Below, one piece after another: positions 49,785 to 57,378 of a stretch of DNA of 64,000 nucleotides (position 1 is the first letter of the stretch; every line of letters starts with the position of its first letter). Position numbers and translations under genes: made by a program. Under the pieces are notes generated by a model, which worked only from the letters and a program-made list of their open reading frames with translations, had not been told where the DNA came from and made no database searches. The stretch comes from Diplonema japonicum (Eukaryota; Euglenozoa; Diplonemea; Diplonemida; Diplonemidae), in assembly GCA_964019335.1 (NCBI GenBank), contig OZ025677.1:186001-250000 (forward strand), in the 5' to 3' direction.

Positions 49785-50897
49785 CTACAACAGGTCACGC
49801 GTGATGTCTTTGACACCATTCTCATAATTGTAAAGCGGGATGGTAAAGGCATTCTTCCAGTCCGTCTTTTTCAAATCGATTTTCCTCCACTGCATGTTGT
49901 TATATGTGCGCAGGTAATACTGCTGCTGCCCAGGGATTTTAAGGCTGGCAAACTGTGTGAAGTCCCATGTGCCATCATTCCCAGGGCCGCCTTTGTGAGC
50001 CACAACACCTTTTGGGATGTGCACCGAGTTGAGGAGACCTGTTGCAAGGTCAACACCTTCGCCTATATTGGAGGGGGGTGTGTTGCGTTCCGCAAACTGC
50101 TTCAAGTAAAACGCCCTTGTGAACCTTCCAGGGGGAGAGAAGTCCCCAGGCAGCCCGACAAGGTTGAGCCCATGACTGATCTGGTTTGGGATAGCCCCAA
50201 ACTCGGGGGTCTGGACCTGGATGTGTGCAGGGTTTGACCACTTGGTGTCTAGCATGACACCCTGGTTCAGGTTGAGAATCTGCCATTCGAAAGGCGGGTC
50301 ATTGGTCATAACCTTGACAGTGTTGTTGTGGATGCGCAGCTCTCCCTTCAAGTACTCGATCACAATGTTGTTCTTGAACTTATCAGAAACGCTCCAATGC
50401 TGGAAGCCGTGGGATGAGAACCCAGGCAGTGCAACGACGTTGGTGGAGTTGAGTGTGTTGAGGACACACGGGACGTCGCTGCAGGTCGACAGCAGCCACG
50501 TTGTCATGTCCTGCCAGCAGACAGCAGGCTTTCCCGCTGCAGGGACTTGGTACTGTGTCATCCTCAACGTCTGCTCACCGATGGACAGGCCCTCCATGTT
50601 CATTCCGTCTGTCACTCTGTAATCGCTTGTCTCATACCCCACACCTACATAGCTGTACTTCCCTACCCATCCTGCTACGGCTTGCCCCTTGCACGAGTCG
50701 CTCTCAGAAGGTTTGAACTCCCTACCGGCCGGAACCTTAACGATATCCCACGGCATCGGTGCGTCTACCTCAGCGGGTTGCACCCCACCCAACTCCATGC
50801 TGCGCCCCAGCACATCGCCCTCAGGCGTCCCAAGGATGAAATGTGTACATCCGTGTGCCATGGAGGCAATGGTGGCAAGCACCATGCTGCGTGACAT
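49785..50897 (-). CDS. Ntn hydrolase, choloylglycine hydrolase / penicillin V acylase family
   Basis: 370 aa from the ATG at 50897. A 16-residue signal-like head (MSRSMVLATIASMAHG) precedes Cys17, the expected catalytic N-terminal nucleophile after cleavage. CTHFILGTPEGDVLGRSMEL is the family signature with the conserved Arg. Further landmarks are DGMNMEGLSIGEQTL, NDPPFEWQILNLN and a late Arg in the C-terminal half. The enzyme should cleave a linear amide bond; bile salts, penicillin V and N-acyl homoserine lactones are known substrates of bacterial relatives, so the true substrate here is open. A secreted or lysosomal location is likely from the head. Such enzymes are sporadic in eukaryotes, so an old transfer from bacteria is possible; composition is like the neighbours. 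It is the last minus-strand gene before the strand switch. Confidence 0.9.
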   Translation of the reverse strand: MSRSMVLATIASMAHGCTHFILGTPEGDVLGRSMELGGVQPAEVDAPMPWDIVKVPAGREFKPSESDSCKGQAVAGWVGKYSYVGVGYETSDYRVTDGMNMEGLSIGEQTLRMTQYQVPAAGKPAVCWQDMTTWLLSTCSDVPCVLNTLNSTNVVALPGFSSHGFQHWSVSDKFKNNIVIEYLKGELRIHNNTVKVMTNDPPFEWQILNLNQGVMLDTKWSNPAHIQVQTPEFGAIPNQISHGLNLVGLPGDFSPPGRFTRAFYLKQFAERNTPPSNIGEGVDLATGLLNSVHIPKGVVAHKGGPGNDGTWDFTQFASLKIPGQQQYYLRTYNNMQWRKIDLKKTDWKNAFTIPLYNYENGVKDITRDLL

Positions 50898-51614
50898 TTT
50901 ATGTGGTTTCCCCCCCTTTTTTCTCTTCTTTCGTTTTTTTTTTTGAATGAAGGGGGAAGGATGATGACTATACAGGGTTTACTCTGGTTTTACCAAACGG
51001 GGCCCCAAAAATTAGAACACAGTGACAGGGTGCCACAGTTGGTCAAAGAATCAGCAGCCTACAGAATACCTGTTAGGACAACAAACAGCAGCCACCTACA
51101 GAACACCTGTAAGGAGAGGAGGCAGGGGACAGAACAGAAAAAGACGGTAAGGAGGAAGGGGCCTGGACAGGGTTGCAGAGAAAACAGTGACGAAGATAAA
51201 AAAAAAAAAAAAAAAAGATTTATGCAGGTCATCTGATGAGATAAGAAAAAAAGAACGTTTTTTTTTTTTTTTTGAATGGAGGGTGATGTCTGAACTCCTC
51301 AGACTGAGAGAAACGCCTGGAGCAGGCTAGACTGGATGACTGCCAACATCTTGTAGAAATCCTGTCGAATCCTACAGCAATCCTAATCTTCCCTCTTGTG
51401 GACCATCCCAACACCTGCAGCACCCCTTGCTCCTCAGCAGCAGCAGAGTGCACTCCCTCATGGCTTCTACTGCCTTGCTACAGGTATTGACAGGGGAGAC
51501 CTTATCACTTCAATTGAAGTGATGATCACACAGGACCAGCAGTAGAAGTAATAGAATAGTAAGAAAAAAAAAAGGGAAAAAAAAAAAAAGAAAAAAGAAG
51601 GGGAAAAAAAAAAG

Positions 51615-51660
51615 AGACATTTAAGGGTATGTCTGCAGTATGTGGCAGGACGCCTGAAAA
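51615..51660 (-). pseudogene. LINE 3'-end fragment
   Basis: Plus strand: GAGACATTTAAGGGTATGTC, TGCAGTATGTGGCAGGACG and CCTGAAAA, as at 4846. In sense it again ends in CCCTTAAATGTCTC followed by a T run. Confidence 0.75.
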
Positions 51661-51710
51661 AACAGAAAGGGAAACAAAACAAAAAGAAAGGAAATAGTGT
51701 GAGAATTGAT

Positions 51711-52262
51711 ATACTGTAAAACAAAAATCACTGGAAGAAAAATGTCTGGAAGCTCTGGTGGTCTGGATATTTTTTCTTCCAGATATTTTTTTCCTGGGAC
51801 CCCCTTTTTTTTTAAAGGGCTGGACCTGAAAACAGATGAAACTAGTGTCTGTAGCAAGAGAGAATCAAACAAAAATCAGAGAATTGAATTACAGACTTTT
51901 CCAGATCCTGATTGTTTGCTTCTACCACAAGCTTGTTGAACCAAACCACTTCTTGCTTTAGGGTTGTTCTTATACTTTGCAGGTTTGCATCATGGAGCCA
52001 ATGTCCAGTATATCAGACTGGAAGTACCACTTTGGTAGCTCCAAGGTCGATCCCCCTGCCACACCTGTTACTGCAGGTTGCAAGCCTCTTCTGAACAAGG
52101 AAGAAACAACAAAGCTCTTTGTTTGGATCCAGGTGCAGAACGGAAGGGGGGTGCCAGTAGCAGCGTTGGACATCTGCCTGTATGCAAAGGGCCAACCAGC
52201 TGTGCTCCAAGCATGGGAGGTTCACAGGGATCAGGCTGGTTGACCTGGAACATGGACCAGCT
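51711..52262 (+). mobile_element. Partial, CpG-decayed copy of the DDE transposon
   Basis: Starts TACTGTAAAACAAAAATC and aligns almost base for base with the minus strand of the 20-21.3 kb element. It keeps the ATG and an 88-codon N-terminal frame (51977-52243: MEPMSSISDWKYHFGSS... LNKEETTKLFVWIQVQNG, a helix-turn-helix region). It ends just after GGACCAGC. Nearly all differences are CpG in the 20-kb copy and TpG or CpA here. Confidence 0.88.
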
Positions 52263-52269
52263 TTTTTTT

Positions 52270-52685
52270 TTTTTAAAATAAACCTCTTTTTTTTTAGGCT
52301 GGCCAGACCATTCTCTCTTCTTTCTTTTTCCCTCCTCCCAGCCAGGGGGGTGTGTGGGGGTGGGTGGGGGAAAGGGAAAACAGAAATCAAAGAGTCAAAA
52401 AAAAGAAGAACACAAGCAAATCATAGCTTGCTAGTTTTTAACAGGTGCTTTCTCACCTTTTGGGGAGGGGGGGTGAGTACTCATACCACAAAATTGTGGG
52501 TCCTTTATCTACAAGTATTTGCCAAAAAATAGAAGTGGGTTTTTTACCTCTTCTCCTTTCCTTTTTTTTTTCTTTCCCCTTTTCCTCATAAAACACTGAT
52601 AAATGCAAATGATAGAGGGAGGTAGGTGGGAGGGAGATTTTTTTTTTTACACTTGTGAGGGGTTCCAATTAAAGGAGTGAGCTGC
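52270..52685 (+). repeat. Left arm of a 415-bp inverted repeat
   Basis: Runs from the T-rich start to TTCCAATTAAAGGAGTGAGC. Its reverse complement is at 55995-56415. The arms are nearly identical; besides homopolymer lengths, the differences I see are TpG/CpG-type (for example near 52605 and 52475). Confidence 0.88.
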
Positions 52686-53000
52686 TGCTGCTGGGATGAA
52701 AAGGGGTCCCAAAGTTGTCAAGGTTAGGGATTTGGGAGGTTAAAACCCAACTCATAGCCTTCACGTGGCACCTCCTGTAAGTAAGCTTTGGCTGAAACTA
52801 ATGTGAGCTATGGTAAACAAAAACAAAAAATACACAAGGGTGAGAGGGTAGGTTTTAAATGATGAGAAGAGTTAACAGAAGGAAGCCAAAGAGAGCAGTA
52901 GTGAAAAAGTGAATTGACAAGGGGGGAAAGAGGGAGGAGAAGCAGATGAAAGGGAAAAGAAACATGCAAGGTCAGCACCCTCCTCTACACAAGGAGGCTC

Positions 53001-53240
53001 ATGGTTCCTGTGGTTGATCAACATGTGGTGCTGAACATCATCCATGGGCAGCTGAGGAGGTTGGATGTGAAGAGGGCAGGTGTAGACAGGGGTTTTGCAG
53101 TGGCAAATGAGCTGGCCAGGAGCTTCAGGGACCAGAACCTCCCCCCATCATACCTGGTAAGGATCCAAGCAGCAGATAAGACACTGGAGGCAACCTGCAA
53201 GGCAGAGAAAGGTCAGAGGAGCAGTGGACGTGTATGACAC
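53001..53240 (+). pseudogene. Unrecognised gene fragment
   Basis: An open frame of about 78 codons with protein-like composition: DQHVVLNIIHGQLRRLDVKR, FAVANELARSFRDQNLPPSY. It lacks clear ends and is surrounded by repeats. Family unknown; probably the relic of a mobile-element or host gene. Confidence 0.35.
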
Positions 53241-53399
53241 AGCAACAGCAACAGCAACAACAGCAATCACAGCAGCAGCAACAGTACAAGGCAAGGGGGT
53301 CAGGACCCTTGGGTTTTCAGGCGTGTGGGGCCAAAGGTGGTTGGTAGTGAGCTGTGGGCAGTGTTGTTACAGGAAAAAACCCGGGGGGGCTGGGGGGTG

Positions 53400-54850
53400 G
53401 GGGGCAAAAAAAATTTTTTTTTCTAGGGACCCTCACTCATTTAGCACCCTCAAAACAGACTTTTTTGGAAATTTTTGGCCAAAAAAAAAATTTTTTTTCC
53501 CAGGGGACCCCAAACTTGGGGTCACTTTGGCCATTTTTGACCCTAAATTTTTTTTTCTGGAAAAAGCCAGAAATCATGAAATTTATATTTAAAACACCTT
53601 AAAAACCCATTTCTGCAAACCAAAAAGTTCAGAAAGGTGTTTAGGTGGAATACATCTCTAAACTATATTCTGAAGTAAAAAGTAAGTAAAAATCCAAAAA
53701 CTTCAGGGGGGTAACTCATTCTCATAACAACACTGGGAGGGTAAAAAAAAAATTTTTTTTTTTTTTTGAACACCCAATTTAGTCCTGAAAATGGAATTCT
53801 GAACAGCCAATGGAAAGTTTTAACCCCACTTGGACTGAAATTTTTTTTTCAAAAATCACTTTAGGAATTTTCCTTAGGGTCTAAATGGCCACCTGAAAAT
53901 CACAAAATCAAGCTTCATTTTAGAATGGTATTTTTGGAATTTTGGCCTAATTTTGGGTGATGATAAGCAAAATGCTCCTTGAAGTAGGTTTCCCAGCTGT
54001 GGTTACCTAATCGAATTTTTTTTTTCTTCAAGGAATCAACTTTCTTCTGAAAATTTAAGATTCATATCATTCTACCACCTTATAACTCACTTTTCAGGAA
54101 ACACACAATTTCACACATTTGAATTTATTCTTTAGTTTTTTTCTGAACCTATTTAATTTTTAAACCTAATAAAGAAAGTGTAAATCTCCTAATCAAGATT
54201 TTTTAGTACCAGTGTTGCCAAAATGGGTTGAAAATTAAAGTACCCAGCTGTGGTTACTTAATCAAAAAAGAATTTAATAGTCCATTTAACCGTATTCAAA
54301 CCTTTTACCCTTACTTGGTTTTTTTTTGGAATTTATTTCATTCAACCCCAATATTGCCAGCCATGCCCCCTTTCCACCCAAGGTAGGCTATCAGGTAGGG
54401 TTTTGCTGGTGCTATTGGGGTGTCTTATTGGGTTAGGTTATTTTTTAAAACAACCTGCCAATAAAGTACAGTAAAAACAGGGGGGGGGGGGGGGGGGGGG
54501 GGGGAATACAAAGAATGAGAAAGGTAAGTTATAAGGAAAGAAAAATGACAGATGGACCATTACTAGGCCAAGTACAGACTTTGTGAAAAAAATCTTATTT
54601 TCTGAGGTAAAATATCACTTTTCAGGTGTTTTTGACAATTTTTTTTGTGAGGAAAAAAATTCTTTAGGCACTTTTTTTTTGACCCATGACCATCTCACTT
54701 TCACTATTAGCCTCATTGAGGTCTAAAATAGGTATTTTTGAGGGAAAAAAAAATTTTTTTTGAGAAAAAATCAATCTAAGGGTGTTTTTGGCCACTTTTT
54801 TTGGGAGGAAAAACAATTTTTTTGGACACTATTTTTTTTTTTTTTCCAGC
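53400..54850. other. AT-rich block with repeated A-tract/T-tract palindromes
   Basis: AAAAAAAATTTTTTTT-type junctions occur near 53405, 53480, 53745 and 54750, with related A/T runs at 53840, 54015, 54640 and 54810. Many short phrases recur (TTTGGCCATTTTTGAC, AATTTTGGCCTAA). Stops fill all frames and CpG is very rare. A G run of about 25 sits at 54480. Confidence 0.6.
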
Positions 54851-55079
54851 ACCCCATGCACCCAATAAAGTACAGTAAAAAAAAGGGGGGTAAATACAAA
54901 GAATGAGAAGGGTAAGTCATAAAGGAGAGAAAACCAACAGATAGATCAAGCCATTTGCACCTATCTACTCTGGTGCACTGCAGCTGCAGGTATGTACAAA
55001 TGTCCAGAAATGTTGTATTTGGATGTAATACAACCCGGCTGTGGTGATCGATGTGGAATACAGAAGAAGCTACAACCCG

Positions 55080-55235
55080 GCCACAGTGAGAGATATATGA
55101 GTTAAAGGACCTGCACAAGACTACTTGATTACAGGGGGCACCACAGCCGAGTTGTAGCTTCTTCTGTGTTCCATGTCGTGTCCTTAATGTGTGTGGTGTT
55201 CAGCTCAACCCCAGCTGGGGCGTCCTGGGTAACTA
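55080..55235 (+). repeat. Interspersed repeat family B, copy at 55.1 kb
   Basis: TACTTGATTACAGGGGGCAC, GTTGTAGCTTCTTCTGTGTT, TCCTTAATGTGTGTGGTG and CAGCTCAACCCCAGC. Relative to the 16-kb copy, CpGs are changed to TpG or CpA. Partial copies follow at about 55550-55620 and 55695-55800. Confidence 0.75.
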
Positions 55236-55994
55236 AGATTCTGCTTGTGCAGGATTGGGTTGTTCCATTCCCTTCCGCCAAACTGAAAGTCGGAACTTGG
55301 CAGAATGGCAGAACCAGAACTTGGCAGAACAGGGAATTCCTTACCTTTTTTTTTGTTTTAACAATATTATTGTCGAGACTAAAAACTAGTTGATGGCAGC
55401 ATAATGAGCTATTTTATTAGGTAAAATTCTGCTTGTGCACACAAACAAATGGAGTGTCAAACTAGTTTCCCCCCCCCCTTTTTTTTCCTCTTTGCATCAT
55501 CAAGGTTGAAAGTGGTGACTATATCACCACAACACTGACAGCACAATATTCCGTGTTGTGTCCTTAATGTGTGCAGTGTGCAGCTCAACACCAGCCATGG
55601 CCCTGGTAACTAAGATTCTGGCCCTAAGTAGTTTACTCACCCTGAGCATCTGCAATTTGTTCTTCCACTCAGGGTGCTACAGGTGATGACCGGCCAAGTG
55701 CCTGCACAAGAACTGTTAACTTGATACAGGGGGGCACTGCAGCTGAGTTGTAGCTTCTTCTGTGTTCTGTGTTGTGTTCTTAATGTGTGCAGGTTTGAGC
55801 AGGAAACACAATGTGGGGGGAAAGAGGGAGGAGAAGCAGACAAAAGGGAAAAGAAACATGCAAGAGTGACACAGGGGTAGGGAACAAGCCCTCCAAGCCA
55901 ATCCCAAAGCTTGAATACATAACCCTACACTGCAGATCCAAGCTTGAGTACCACCCAACATCAACACTTAGGCACTGCCAAGGCAGACCAGGTG

Positions 55995-56415
55995 TTGCTC
56001 ACTCCTTTAATTGGAACCCCTCACAAGTGTAAAAAACATCTCCCTCCCACCTACCTCCCTCTATCATTTGCGTTTATCAGTGTTTTATGAGGAAAAGGGG
56101 AAAGAAAAAAAAAAGGAAAGGAGAAGAGGTAAAAAACCCACTTCTATTTTTTGGCAAATACTTGTAGATAAAGGACCCACAATTTTGTGGTATGAGTACT
56201 CGCCCCCCCTCCCCAAAAGGTGAGAAAGCACCTGTTAAAAACTAGCAAGCTATGATTTGCTTGTGTTCTTCTTTTTTTTGACTCTTTGATTTCTGTTTTC
56301 CCTTTCCCCCACCCACCCCCACACACCCCCCTGGCTGGGAGGAGGGAAAAAGAAAGAAGAGAGAATGGTCTGGCCAGCCTAAAAAAAAAGAGGTTTATTT
56401 AAAAAAAAAAAAAAA
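55995..56415 (-). repeat. Right arm of the 415-bp inverted repeat
   Basis: Reverse complement of 52270-52685. The 3.3 kb between the arms holds the AT-rich block and family B repeats. Confidence 0.88.
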
Positions 56416-56419
56416 GTAG

Positions 56420-56505
56420 AACTGGTGGAACATGGCAGAACATGGTGGAACTGGTGGAACTGGCGGAACATGGTGGAACTGGTGGAACTGGCAGAACAGG
56501 GAATT
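56420..56505 (+). repeat. 9-bp minisatellite (GGAACTGGT / GGAACATGG)
   Basis: About nine imperfect units of GGAACTGGT, GGAACATGG, GGCAGAACA type. A shorter related stretch (AACTTGGCAGAA units) is at 55290-55335. Confidence 0.7.
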
Positions 56506-56844
56506 CCTTACCTAATTTTTTTTTTCTTTCCCCCCTTTTTTCCTCTTTGCATCATCAAGGTTGAAAGTGGTGACTATATCACCACAACACTGACAGCACA
56601 ATATTTCCATGTCGTGTCCTTAATGTGTGCAGTGTGCAGCTCAACACCAGCCATGGCACCCCTGGTAACCAAGATTCTGGGTATGTATAATTTGCTGCCA
56701 ATTCATCACCCTGAGCATCTGCATTATGTTCTCCCACTTGGGCACTACTGATGATGACTGATGAGGAGGTCAACAGTGAACAACACATCTGATGTTTTTT
56801 CATGTTATCCCCACCACCTTTGGAATAATATATGAGTTAAAGGA

Positions 56845-56945
56845 GGCTGGTGTTGGCAGCACCCTGCACAAGAACTGTCTACTTGATTACAGGGGGTGCA
56901 CCACAGCCAGGTTGTAGCTTCTTCTGCATTCTGCACTTACCATAC
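56845..56945 (+). repeat. Interspersed repeat family B, copy at 56.9 kb
   Basis: GGCAGCACCCTGCACAAGAA, CTACTTGATTACAGGGGGTG, GTTGTAGCTTCTTCTGCATT. The upstream part of another copy is at about 56590-56665. Confidence 0.75.
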
Positions 56946-57043
56946 AGTGATCTGTCCAAAATCCCCTGTTCACGAGTACCCTTTTTTATGTTGTATTGTT
57001 TTAACATACCTGCGATGCCAAAGATACACAGGAGAAAATATGT

Positions 57044-57350
57044 TTGGCAGTTGCACCCTGCAGGCACCTTCTGAAGCAGTCCCAGGCGGCTTGGAGCTGG
57101 CAGCAAAGGCAAGGCAGCAGCAGCACCTGGTTGAGGCTGCACAGGGAGGCAAGGGAGATTGCCAAGATGATTGTGGATGAGAAGGGTGGGTCTGCTACAA
57201 CAAAGGCAGGTCTGGAAGGACGCCTCTCCAAGGCAATCTCAAGGCTGCAGGTGCTGGAGGGAGAGCACTCCCTCACCCTCAGGAGGGTTGAGCAGGCAGG
57301 AGCAGAGGCCCAGCAGGCACACACAGACCAAAAGCGTTCGACGTCCACGC
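57044..57350 (+). pseudogene. Coiled-coil-like gene fragment
   Basis: An open frame with protein-like composition (REAREIAKMIVDEKGGSATT, LEGRLSKAISRLQVLEGEHS, LRRVEQAGAEAQQAH), predicted helical coiled coil. A frame break precedes it at about 57110. CpG-poor in its first part; at about 57333 the sequence becomes CpG-rich. Function unknown. Confidence 0.35.
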
Positions 57351-57378
57351 TTGCATCAAGGGAGTGCAGGACGAGGTA

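Larger units (their letters stand above)
50898..57378. other. Divergent strand-switch region, CpG-poor and repeat-filled
   Basis: No intact gene. The left boundary is the start of the last minus-strand gene, the right one the first plus-strand gene. CpG is rare from about 51.2 to 57.3 kb, unlike the flanks. It contains a decayed DDE copy, a LINE fragment, 415-bp inverted arms, repeat family B copies, AT-palindromic DNA (53.4-54.85 kb) and a G run of about 25 near 54480. In organisms with one-way gene clusters such regions are transcription start zones. Confidence 0.5.

Noticed and set aside
51229-51453. Possible minus-strand gene near 51.3 kb
   Set aside because: A short frame with repeat-like composition, no domain and no start context; it lies in the CpG-poor repeat zone.
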